Made by a program: the position numbers and the translations under genes. Of a stretch of 64,000 bases of DNA, positions 13,100 to 23,104 are shown piece after piece (positions within the stretch are counted from its first letter, which is position 1; each line of letters opens with the position of its first letter). The DNA comes from Paragonimus skrjabini miyazakii (Eukaryota > Platyhelminthes > Trematoda > Plagiorchiida > Troglotrematidae). The notes below the pieces were generated by a model, which was not told the origin of the DNA, ran no database searches, and was given only the letters and a program-made list of their open reading frames with translations. The stretch lies in the NCBI GenBank assembly GCA_014338405.1, contig JTDE01002073.1, forward strand, positions 42,164 through 106,163, in the 5' to 3' direction.

Positions 13100-13262
13100 A
13101 GATTACTAATGAGTAGTAGGAGATTTTGGTTTTCATACAGATTGAACATCACCCACAATTGATCGCAACTGTCGCGTTCTCATAAAATTTCCGGTCGGCC
13201 CCTTTCGGAAAGAAGCACTAGACTCGAGTTTCACTTTCGTTAAAGTTCGTCAGTGGTGCATG
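13100..13262 (-). mobile_element. 5'-truncated SINE copy consisting of ribozyme plus tail
   Basis: Reading the minus strand, the copy begins almost exactly at the 5' strand of hammerhead stem I and continues through the ribozyme and the whole tail to the CTACTACTCATTAG end. The tRNA-like part and the 5' module are absent. Immediately beyond its 5' edge begins a different dispersed repeat (13264-13470). Confidence 0.75.
13215..13259 (-). ncRNA. Hammerhead ribozyme, type I, core intact
   Basis: Minus-strand order: stem I 5' strand GCACCA (13254-13259), core box CTGACGA (13247-13253), stem II ACTTT-AACG-AAAGT (13233-13246, five perfect pairs), GAAA box (13229-13232), short stem III with TCGA loop ending in the cleavage triplet GTC (C17 at 13221), stem I 3' strand TAGTGC (13215-13220). 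Stem I has one C-A mismatch. Compared with the copy at 22971, stem II differs at three pairs yet remains fully paired, which is comparative evidence for the fold. Known consensus: CUGANGA, GAAA and NUH are the invariant parts. Activity in the cell is inferred. Confidence 0.82.
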
Positions 13263-13263
13263 A

Positions 13264-13470
13264 GAAGTGATGCTACAATTCCAACATAAGTGTCGACCTA
13301 AACGTACGCATAGATGACTGACGATCTGAACTATTCTCTATCAAAGTGTTGTGTGATACAGTAACTGACTCCTACGATCAAGGCTGAGTAAGTGTCACAC
13401 TGTGTTCCAAAATAGAGCAACGCATGCTCGGTGGGGTCCCATATGTCATGAAATACATTGTGCACGAGTA
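13264..13470 (-). repeat. Dispersed repeat, copy A
   Basis: The reverse complement of this stretch matches 19180-19378 on the + strand. Similarity is highest over about 115 bp (shared core GTCAGTCATCTATGCGTACG, 20 bp identical) and weaker beyond. No coding capacity or terminal inverted repeats were seen. The family is not recognised. Confidence 0.7.
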
Positions 13471-16066
13471 CCAGATTGTAATCCATCATATCAGTCTAGG
13501 AAGAAGAGGGCTACCTGGACTGGACGTATATACTTTTTCTTTCGGGATGCGTAGCCATTTTTCTAGTTAAAAGGTGATCACCTGATGAACGATACCTGGT
13601 GCATATTGGGGTCTACCTAAGCTCTTGCGCACACAGCTACGCAGTCAAGCTTGTTTCAACTTATCAGGACAGACTATCTGCGATCTCGAACGCTAATCGT
13701 TCTGTACTTCACGTTGTGTACCAGTTCACTTGCATTTTCAGTAACGTTTGCACCTACTACGCAGAACAGATCGACGACTATCTCAACGAGTGGCTGGAAC
13801 GGTTGAAACCTGTTACGGTACAACCGCCCCAACCTGGTGAACCTGCTGTCCAACCAACCTAACCCATCAAGTGCTGAATATGGCATGACAACCAGTCACC
13901 AATTTCACTCGGTTAGCGCATTTGGGATAGTGGTACACAATCAGGGCGCGAAATAACTGATCTTTAACGAAGCTCTGCTTGTTGGAACTTACCGGCCAGC
14001 TTTGTGTGCTGAAAAATGTCTGAGCCAACCTGTCAGAAAACCATAGTCATGATAATGCAGAAGTTTGTTCAAAATTTGCACCAGAACTGATCGAGTTTTT
14101 TTATCTAGCTACATGTGATTGAGTAGGACTTGAACCCCTGACGCAAATAATAGTTTCATGTAGGCGTCATTCAGGCTAGGTACCATTTCGAATAACGTAA
14201 CAGCGTCGAATTGTGTCAGGTGACGGTTTGCCTTTGGCTGAATGACTGAAGATTGATATGGCCACTTCCTTTGCTGAGGCATTGGGCTGCGCAACTGTCT
14301 CTGGCTGTCGTCCAATCGATTTGATTGTCGAGTTGGTCATGGGTACATTTGGTTAAATGCACCTTCTTGTTCAGAAGGAGTTGGAATATTTATATTTGCA
14401 CATCTGATGTTGAACTAGCAAGGAGAGCAAATGTAATTCAAACGATGCATAGGATGATTACGGATTGCGAGAAAATATTGAACAGATTGAAAGTAGCGTC
14501 AGAACGAGTGAACATCAGTATGAGTAGAGTGGATTGGGAAGGACAACAAATGCGAGAGTGTATATGAAAAAACCCTGGAGGAGAATGAGAGGATAACTTG
14601 GTAGTAGAGAATAAGACCAAAGTCTGCACGCCCACTGACCATTTGTTTGCATATTAGTATTTTAAATTTGTATATCCTCTTTCTGCCTCCATAAAGATAT
14701 ATGATCAGAAGTGATGACCTTGACTGGTATTAAAACGAAATTACTGTGGATTTCTGCATATAGCATATTCAGCGTTTTAGTGTAATTTTGTGTTCATTCA
14801 TCAGCATGTTTAAAACATGAAGCACTAAGATAACTATGGCAAGGGGTACAATCGGATACGCGTTAACTTTTAATCTCACGACTGAGCCCGTGTTGTAAAC
14901 CCACAAAGAGATACGTTGAATCGACTATAGAATAGACATGCGCTTGACAGAATTCGAATTTTCCACATTGAACTAAACTAAACGGAAAACCTTGATATTT
15001 GGACTAACGCGACCGCCTCCACTCGCTGCTTTCAAGTCATATCAAAAGACGAGTGCAAAAAGCCACTTTGTTCCGCTCCGAAACATGTGCGACAGGGAGA
15101 ACAACACATGGCACCTGGTAACCTGAAAACGTTCTCGAATCAAATTAATGAACAGTTACCAAAGATAGTAATCATGGTCACTGAACATGACGGAATAAAG
15201 ATCGAGCAGGTAAAAAATAGCGAATGGCACCTCTGGATTGTTCTGGAAATTTTTGTTCAGTCCGATTGAACGAACTCGTTTTTACTGAGGAAGGAGGCTG
15301 CTTCAGACAGAAGTAATAAGGTTTCCTAATAGCCCTTACAAGAAATGGTATTTGGTTAAACGCTCGGAAAAAATTAACCAACAAATCTGTTAACTAGACC
15401 TGAAATTTTCACCAGAGACGAGGCTATTGCTCAAGCACTATTTAAATTAGCCTAAAACCTACGATGATTAGGTACAATTAACTGCTTCCTATCGAACGGA
15501 TAACCTGAATAATGCTTTAAGTCCGAAGAGCTAACAATATAGAACGAAGATGAAAAGAATTTTGCACAACTCAAGTAATCAACACCGACATCAATCTAAC
15601 AATGACGCGATGTATTCTGTCATCTTCTCTGGTTGACAACTGTCCTATAGCAAGTCCATGGATAGTATTCGTATTTAAGAACATCAATCTAAATGAAGGA
15701 AAATATATGAACCTTACAAGTTGCTGATCCACTTAGGAAATCTAGAGTTTTTCACAGGTAATGTAGAAATTAAATAAAGGCTGGTAGCTAACACTGTGGT
15801 TATTCATTTTTGTGGACTGTTTTCGGACAGAACAGAGAGTGTTTGAGGAAGACAAAAATTGGTCTCCAGCGCGAATCAAACAGTCCAGTTGTCCATATGT
15901 CCCTCAGCACCAGTTACCTTGGGAAGCGTTTGTTCCAGAGTTAACTTCAGTTTCGCACACATCCTCTAATTATGAGTACACGGATTCCAGTAATAACTAT
16001 TGTTACATAAACAGATTCATCAGTACCATCAAATAAACAATTATACAAGTCATGAGAAAAAAAGCT

Positions 16067-16092
16067 TAGCAAACAAGCTCGTTTTCGGTGTT
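16067..16092 (+). repeat. Short dispersed repeat, copy A
   Basis: About 26 bp beginning TAGCAAACAAG and ending TTTTCGGTGT match 41512-41536 with one internal difference, and both are preceded by TCATGA plus an A-rich run. Probably the edge of an old dispersed repeat; the rest of the copies has diverged beyond recognition by eye. Confidence 0.45.
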
Positions 16093-16150
16093 GTTATACG
16101 AGTAATAACTAAATTACATATAAATTCTCCATCACAAGGGATGCTTCTAA

Positions 16151-16222
16151 AACTGATGGCCGAGGGGGTAAGAGGTTCGACATGTAATGCACAGGGTTGC
16201 CGGTTTGATTCCTCATTCGGAT
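16151..16222 (+). pseudogene. tRNA-like segment (A and B boxes)
   Basis: An A-box-like TGGCCGAGGGGG is followed at tRNA spacing by a B-box-like GGTTTGATTCC. The stems do not fold well: the T stem is mostly unpaired. It is either a decayed tRNA copy or the head of a tRNA-derived SINE different from the main family. Confidence 0.3.
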
Positions 16223-16866
16223 TATCTTTAACTGACCAGTTCAAACAAGAACGATACCGGTCATCAAATGTTGGTTTAAGGGTGGTCACCAAGATGAATT
16301 GTAAACAGTCTTCATGCTCTGATGGTCAACATCACTCCGGATCCAAAGCAACGGGTTAACATGATATTAGAGGGTCAGGTCTTTAGCTGACAAGTGAATC
16401 GTGATTCCATCATAGTAATGTTATGAATACCGACGATGTTTTGTGAAATTAAATCTGCAAAATCCACATACTATTTGCGGTGAACATGCTCGCAGCTTAG
16501 ATTTTTAACTTGCAACACTGTCATGTTCTCCAGTAAAGTTGTTTGAAAATGAAATTTTGATTCCTCTCAGGTACGTCTTGGCGACCTGACAGCGTCTCGT
16601 TCTATATACACCCAGCTAAAAAGAATGAACAGATATGAAAAATAACGGTCGTAGATGGGTTGTGTGCATACGAGCGTTAAGTAGCTAGGGCAGGCAACTG
16701 TCACGGTCATATATGCCAGACGTAAAAAACGCTTCTTCTAAATGGAATCTTTTTGGAGGTTAGTGGTTGGGCAGTCGTAACACGGGGCTAATTATGGCAA
16801 TTAATCCAGACATTATACTCCATTAGTTTGCATGTTTAATCCAATCTATTTTGGCCAATAAAAAAC

Positions 16867-16906
16867 GTTCTTAGAGGTTTAGCATAATCAGTCCTCCTCT
16901 AAGAAC
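16867..16906 (+). other. Perfect 11-bp inverted repeat (hairpin)
   Basis: GTTCTTAGAGG at 16867-16877 pairs perfectly with CCTCTAAGAAC at 16896-16906 across an 18-nt loop. No coding frame overlaps it. The stem is shorter than that of a typical microRNA precursor, and it may be chance. Confidence 0.35.
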
Positions 16907-17065
16907 AGCCCTATATTTTAAAATACACATATATTCCTTGAATTTCAAATCTTTGGTCATATGCAGGCAACAAGCACATGTGAAATGGCCAAATGATGTA
17001 ATGTTTCATGATGCTCGGTCTCGACTAGTTACTTTACTATGACTGTGTTTATTCACGCAGATATA

Positions 17066-17138
17066 GTGTGAACGAGATTCGAACGGGAAAGCCTTTCTGT
17101 TACTGGTCAAAGCTTGTGCCCACACAGCTATCAGTCGC
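17066..17138 (-). pseudogene. tRNA-Thr(AGU)-like pseudogene
   Basis: A 73-nt minus-strand segment has canonical tRNA spacing: TAGCTGTGTGGGC as A box, anticodon-loop-like CCAGTAA with AGU in the anticodon position, and CGTTCGAATC as B box. The acceptor strands (GCGACTG and TTCACAC) hardly pair and the anticodon stem has two mismatches, so it is not a functional tRNA. It could also be a SINE head. Confidence 0.4.
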
Positions 17139-17139
17139 G

Positions 17140-19179
17140 TGTGCACCACAGAGTAACACATGTTTCCTTTATTCTCGTTGACGGTACGCCAGAAATAGTT
17201 TAGGTTACTGAGATAATGCCTCTCAGTTGAATGGAATGTTCCACAATCTCAGGGGGACTACTCGCAACAAAGAAAATGGGGCTTGGATCGCCCTCAGTAT
17301 TGAAGTAGCACTTCAGTCCAACCAATTAATTCGTTAGGTCTAGTCTGCATGTTATTGGTGGAGGAGCTATAGGAAAAATTGTCGGCCGCAAATCACATGC
17401 CATACAGTTAATTACGGAAGTACATCACATATTAGGATCGGTTAAATCACAAAACTCATCTAAATTATTGTTCATGACAGAGGGGAAAAGAAAGTGAGAA
17501 ATTAGACGCCTATATTAAACACTGCTAGTAGGGATGAACCAAGGAGGTGGTTGCACATTAACTCTTTCCATACCTGCAAACTGAGCACACAACGACCTTC
17601 ACATGCTCATGCACTTTTTCTGGGGTTCCCTTGTAAATAGGACAGCATAATAGAACATCCCAAGCAACCGAGTACAAAGCAGCCATCAGGTTTACATTTA
17701 CAAGACTACTGGTTGTGTGTCCAAGTGTCCACGTTCCAAGAACCATTACATAATAAGCGTATTGTCGAAGCATCCACAACCGGGGCAGGATGTTATCTGT
17801 TCTTCCCAAACCTGGCTTTCCATAGATTTGTTAAGGCAACACAATAATTGTCCCGTAAGTGACTTGGACACGACATACAAGCTAAGTTGACACCTGTGAC
17901 TCACCTGTCCCGGATCCTTCTTTGTAAACAACAATATCTGCTGATAAACACAAATCATGAAGTATTTCTTCAGTCTTCCAAATCTTCCCAGAGGATGTTG
18001 TCAGTCTTGATACCAGTTCCTCACCATCATCCCCGGAAACATAAAATGTAAGAAATCCCGAACCTGAGCTCTTGTTATGATTTTACGACTTAAGCTCCAG
18101 AGCCACTACTTCATCCCACGAACCACCATCGGGAGCACAATAAGTGACCTCTCGGGTCCTGTCATCTGCACACTCTAGTTCATATCAGTTGTATTGTTCC
18201 TCACAAGGTTCGATTCATCTATCAGACCAGCGTGACAATCTGCAGTGAGGAGCGCCCTATTTATTTCACATGTGGTCTCAGTGTCACAAAGTCGAACACC
18301 ACAATTCATGGAGGGTAACACTACTATTTCCTGCCAGAAAACCTTGTTCCGTCCATTCCGGTAATTTGACCAAAGTGATGCCACACTCCATGTGAAAGCT
18401 TTTAGTCTGTTTGCTTTCTTTCGGTTGTAGGTAGTCGTTCAATCGTTTACAGCCTGTAGGAATCGGGTGATGCTTGCTGATAAAGTTGCTTGTCGTGACG
18501 GAAATATAGTTCCATCGTAGTTGCCTGAATCTCCCAAGGCTATTTCTTCGTACCAAGCTTTCAAGGCTGCTACAACTCTTTTCCACTATTCGTTAGTGTC
18601 CTACAGTTGACCTTATTTGGGCAATTTCTCAGTCAATGCCACCCGATTTTGGGTCCTTATACGTTCACCAATCGAGTGCCAGTTAAGGAACCTACATTTA
18701 CGAGCGTATAACCACAACCATAACACACGACACACTAAAATGAAGTAGCACAACAGCATGACTTTTGTACAGGTGGTTACTCCAAGATGCATGACACTTG
18801 TTAACTTGTTAACTTCTAGCTGACCGAGTTGTCTCGACGGTTGAGACGTACATAGTGGTCTACACTTGACACAATGCTTTTACTTGCATCGAAATTCACT
18901 ACTCGGTATATGAAAACCGTGGACTGTGCAGAAACAGAACAATCTCCTTCGATGGCCAGTGTGCTGTTGCCATACACCATACATACTACACAGCTTCTTC
19001 TCTGTTATCTCCTGATGATCATTGCGGACTTTCACGTTATCTAATTAATTTATTCAATCAGTCTCGGGAAGTCGATGACAGTGTTATAGAACTCATTCTA
19101 CAATGTGTGGCCTGTTCTGCGCTGAAGGGTACATGAGCGTATTGAACTCATAATGCTCTTCCACCTTGTATTAGAACTG
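17140..19179. other. Noncoding stretch, no gene seen
   Basis: Several minus-strand frames of 69-100 codons lie between 17.5 and 18.6 kb. They are cysteine- or basic-rich in places but show no recognisable motif or consistent splice context. No repeat of the families found elsewhere was seen. Confidence 0.5.
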
Positions 19180-19378
19180 TCAGTGCACAAGCGACTATTC
19201 AATGGATTCCCCGTGAGTTTGTGCTGCTCTTTTTTGACTTCAGTATCATCTTCATTTAGCCTTGACCGTAGGAGTCAGTTACTCTATCACAAAATTGTGA
19301 CAGAGAATAGTTGAGATCGTCAGTCATCTATGCGTACGTTTAGGTCGATACTTGTGTTGGAATCGTAGAATGACTTCT
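19180..19378 (+). repeat. Dispersed repeat, copy B
   Basis: Matches the reverse complement of 13264-13470. Similarity is strongest from about 19264 to 19377 and fades upstream. The downstream end coincides with CTTCTC, the same point at which the 13 kb copy meets a SINE. Confidence 0.7.
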
Positions 19379-19379
19379 C

Positions 19380-20823
19380 AGACACCCTAGAATTGAGGTT
19401 GTTATGCTGAGGGCAGTTGCTGTCAGAGGAACTAGCTGATCTACTTGTCGATTAGTACAAACACAAGAGCCGTCAGTTTATCACTTATCTTGGTTTTAGG
19501 AAAGATATGCTGTGACTTGTCCCCTCATCTTCCCCTGTTTATCTTCTAGTTTTTTGCCCAATAGCTTACCCGTATTCTTGCTGTCCTTTTGTTTGCATGC
19601 ATCCTCTTCGTAGGGGAATCTAATGCTATCCGTGCACAGTAAAATGCGATTTTTAAGATATCCAAACTGACCATCTTTATTCTAATTCTGACGTGAAAGA
19701 AAGTCACATCAGGATTCGAATTTCTCGCTTAGCTGAGCATTCACGTAAGAGGAATCAACATCAACAAAACACACGACTTACGAATTTATCGACTTGTATC
19801 CAAATATCTAAGCTATATCGAACTGAACTCTCACTGATTTTTCAGACCAGGATTTTGCTAACGTACATTTTTCTGCTACCTCTTCTCCCACCTGCAACTA
19901 ATCATTGCCTTGCTCTATGAAACAGGATTTTGACCAAACCATGTTTTGTTCAACCTGCTGTGTTGTAGGAGCGCTTCATTATTCGATAAGATTGCATTTT
20001 ATTTATCATGGCTACTATGTTGATGCACTGCCACACCATAATTTGTCAGTTAAGTTAAATTTGGTAAGCGTGTCACCTTCCACACTCTTTCCCCGGTGTC
20101 ATGATAAACTAACTAGGCTCGGTGAGCATTGTTCAACCATTCATGTGACTGGCTGATGTGGGTCACGAAATCCTATCTTCATCAGGCGACGAGTATTGTC
20201 GAGTGACTCAACCAGGCCCAATTAATCTGACATAAAAGGAAACAGAAGTCCAATCATCTGGTCTACTTACAAAGCTAAATAAGACACATAGAGCTACTCG
20301 GTTTGTTTGGTCCGACTTTTGTACGAAAAGTTTGTGGTCAGCACTATCCGAACTCATTTCGGTCATGCACTTGACCACTTAAAGATACCAGACGGATACT
20401 CAGTCCAAACTCAAATATTACAATCTGACACAGGAATCACAATTAATTCGATACATCTCAAGATCGTCGACTGGCCGACACAATGTATCCACCGACCGCT
20501 TTTACAAAACCACCTCCATTATCATACGGTTTTGGTTGCGTCACAAATGAAATCCTCAGTGAAAGTAATCATTTCGCAATGACAAATTGATAGGAAGTAG
20601 GAAAATTCATTTGTAGACGTAGTGATATTATTATTATTATTACCGCACTAAATTAATTTGAATATCCGTTACTCTAAGTTAGCTCCTTCAAACAATGTCT
20701 CTATATTAGCAGAGTAGTAAATTATAAAATTTATCTGTGTTCGTATTTTCCGATCCTCATTAAATAACTGATGTCGTTTGACAAATTTGATAATTTAGAA
20801 GAGACATATTTGCGAAAAATCTG
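19380..20823. other. Noncoding stretch, no gene seen
   Basis: Only short frames without recognisable domains (longest 20307-20582, +). A short ATT/TTA microsatellite is at about 20624-20642. Confidence 0.5.
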
Positions 20824-20903
20824 GACTTTGGCTGGATTCAAACCAGCGACAGAAACAACATGCCCAATCGCGGCGAATGCTGTACCAGTTTAGCTACGAA
20901 ACC
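20824..20903 (-). pseudogene. tRNA-like segment with intact T arm
   Basis: On the minus strand the segment has a D-arm-like TAGCTAAACTGGTACAGCA and a perfect five-pair T arm (GCTGG-TTTGAAT-CCAGC) followed by an acceptor strand. The two acceptor strands pair at six of seven positions if G-U pairs are allowed. The region between D and T arms is about eight bases too long and shows no normal anticodon arm, so this is a tRNA-derived pseudogene or SINE head rather than a working tRNA. Confidence 0.4.
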
Positions 20904-20904
20904 A

Positions 20905-22729
20905 CGTTGGAAGCTCAAAAATTTCACATTAGAACCTACTTACCCACCCAACCAACTGCGTCATATGGAATCCACCAAATGATCTAGCCGACTGATTGCC
21001 CAAACAGGATTTCTCGATCAGTTCATGTTGGACTAGTCAAGTGAATCAGTTGAACTCAATAGCTATGCTCTTCGACGATTTGCACGTAAGCCTTGTTGGT
21101 CGTGTTGCCAATCTGATGAGAAGGAAGTCCCCCATAAACTCTATCCAACTTGTCTGGTCACTTTGTAAACAGGCAAACTCTTGACAATTTCAAAACATTG
21201 ATTTAACTACCAGACGTAAGTAAATATGCGGGTTGTTAGTCAACAGTGAAGTAAACGTTCACGAGTCACATATTCTTTAGCTGTAAATACATTTATTGTA
21301 CCAACCTGTTATTGTTAGCATGTTACCATCCATAGAATTAACGGTTGTTTTTGTCGACAAGTTCAACAGGTGTTCGAAAGTCTCATGATTCACAGTTGTT
21401 GGCCAATAGGTAAACTGAAGCGAATCCGTTAGTGTATTCAGCTACTTAGACGAAAATGACAGATGGTCAACACTAACTGAGAATAGCTGAACAAGGCAGT
21501 TGACTATATAACCACTCGCCATGTCACATTTCGTACCAAGAGAAACATTTGGACATATGTTTTTACTAGATAGGTTTATGTGTTTGACCCTAAATAACGA
21601 CTTGATGAAACAGATAGTGGAAGCCGTGTTTGAATACACACATCCGCTGGTCATATGCATATAATTGGACAATAATTAGATATCTGTTTATGTTGAATGG
21701 GTAGCAAATTGTTTTGATGAGAAAGAAAAAGAAAAGATAACTTAGTAAACGAAGTGACAAACGTTTTCAAAAAATTCATCATAAGTTTATTGAAGTTTTA
21801 AAAGCCAGATGGTGTGTTTTGCTTAAAAAGAAATAACTCAATAACTGCTGGACAGTTTTCGAGCCAGTTCAGTGATGCGATCGTCAGGACAAGAGTCGGG
21901 AACTCAAAGACCAGTACCAGCATTAACCATCTGGGGAACACATGTTATCATTTAGGTTGATCTATAAATTGTTCAGAGAGCATACAAGGTCAGCACAGTG
22001 CCAAAATACAGTAATGTTATTCAATCACACACTTATGTACTATATGGTCATAGGAGGCTCAGTTGAATTCTTCAGCTTCCGTGACAATCATATTGGATAG
22101 ATACTGACAGATTGAGTCAACCATCTTAGCTGTGGGTGAACTCAAAGTGACTACGTTATCATTGTCGAATACTAATGGGTTCATTAATCGTAGTAATCAG
22201 TACAGATTAACCAATTTTTAGAAGTATAAGGGACTGATGATGATTTTATTGGAAGCATGTCCATCAACCTTGATTACCGGGAAATCTTGGACTAGTTGTG
22301 TAATCAGAGATGTAAGCTATCTGTTTCAATCATCCGTGTGACAAATCTCTCTTAATGCGTTTGTATGAAGAAAAATCAGTCATAATACTGATGACTCATC
22401 CTGTTTGCCAAGATGCGTGTGTGAATTCATCAAGCATTGACATAATCTGAACGAACTATTTTGCATCGTAACAATTTCGCTCACTTGTGCTGGTAGCCAT
22501 GCCAGTGTGATAGAATGTGCTGAGCTGTGTCGCTGCAAACTATGCAGTTGAAGCAAATTACAAATTTGCATATTGTTCCCAAAAACAGATGGGACTGTCC
22601 AATCAGCAAGTTTACAAGGTATACATTTTTGCATTAGGCGCCCTCTTTGAGGTAACGAACCACTCAAGACCATAAACGCAGGTGACATTTGAGGATTGAT
22701 ATGAGTTCATTTACCTTCAAGAAAAAAAG
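20905..22729. other. Noncoding stretch, no gene seen
   Basis: No supported gene, retroelement fragment or SINE. The minus-strand frame at 22380-22688 (102 codons) has no recognisable motif. Confidence 0.5.
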
Positions 22730-22898
22730 ATATGATTTCAACTTGGAGAGAAGTCCTAGTCGAGGGGTCATCGATTGGAGTTAACAGACAGTAACTGTGT
22801 CTCCTCTCGAGGCGATCGGGCAACCTGACCATTACTCACAAGCGAAAGTGGATGAGCGTTCTCATACGATAATTCGGTCGTGCCTAACGTGAGGTCAA

Positions 22899-22952
22899 TG
22901 GCGCAGTGGTAAACACGTTTGCCTCATGAAAGCGTGGCCAGAGTTCTAGTCC
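22899..22952 (+). promoter_or_regulatory. RNA polymerase III-type internal promoter of the SINE
   Basis: A box TGGCGCAGTGG (22899-22909) and B box AGTTCTAGTCC (22942-22952) are spaced as in a tRNA gene. Between them the loop CTCATGA (22923-22929) carries CAT, as in elongator tRNA-Met, flanked by CACG and CGTG that can pair. The A box matches the tRNA consensus well. The B box departs from GGTTCGANTCC at two or three positions. Unlike a typical tRNA-derived SINE, the boxes start about 165 bp inside the element rather than at its 5' end. Confidence 0.6.
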
Positions 22953-22970
22953 CGGCAGTGGCGATGATAT

Positions 22971-23015
22971 GCACTACTGACGAGCTCTAATGAGAGCGAA
23001 ACTCGAGTCTAGTGC
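22971..23015 (+). ncRNA. Hammerhead ribozyme, type I, core intact
   Basis: Stem I GCACTA (22971-22976) pairs perfectly with TAGTGC (23010-23015). Core box CTGACGA is at 22977-22983, stem II GCTCT-AATG-AGAGC (five perfect pairs) at 22984-22997, and the GAAA box at 22998-23001. Stem III is very short (A15.1-U16.1, C-G, then a TCGA loop), and the GTC cleavage triplet ends at C17, position 23009. All positions invariant in the hammerhead consensus are present. Cleavage would occur after 23009, within the SINE, about 57 nt past the B box. Schistosome Sm-alpha repeats have the same arrangement; activity here is inferred. Confidence 0.9.
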
Positions 23016-23104
23016 TTCTTTTCGAAAGGGGCCGACTGGAAAGTCTATGGGAATGCGACAGCTGCGATCAATTGTGGGTGATGTTCAATCTATATGAAAA
23101 AAAG

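Larger units (their letters stand above)
13475..17060. other. Noncoding stretch with two repeat-like features
   Basis: No supported gene. Short frames such as 14325-14567 (+) have no recognisable domain. A tRNA-like segment (16151-16222) and a short dispersed repeat (16067-16092) are listed separately. A perfect 11-bp hairpin is at 16867-16906. Confidence 0.5.
22730..23100 (+). mobile_element. SINE copy, best preserved in the window
   Basis: Modules in order: 5' module with GAAGTCCTAGTCGAGGGGTC and TCCTCTCGAGGCGATCGGGC (about 22740-22820), conserved ACTCACAAGCGAAAGTGG and ATAATTCGGTCGTGCC blocks, tRNA-like segment (22893-22963), hammerhead (22971-23015), then the tail with GGGAATGCGACAGCTGCGAT and GATGTTCAATCTATAT. 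A 9-bp direct repeat GAAAAAAAG lies at 22721-22729 and 23096-23104 and may be the target-site duplication, although the 3' copy overlaps sequence similar to the family tail. Reverse transcription by another element is inferred. Confidence 0.85.
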
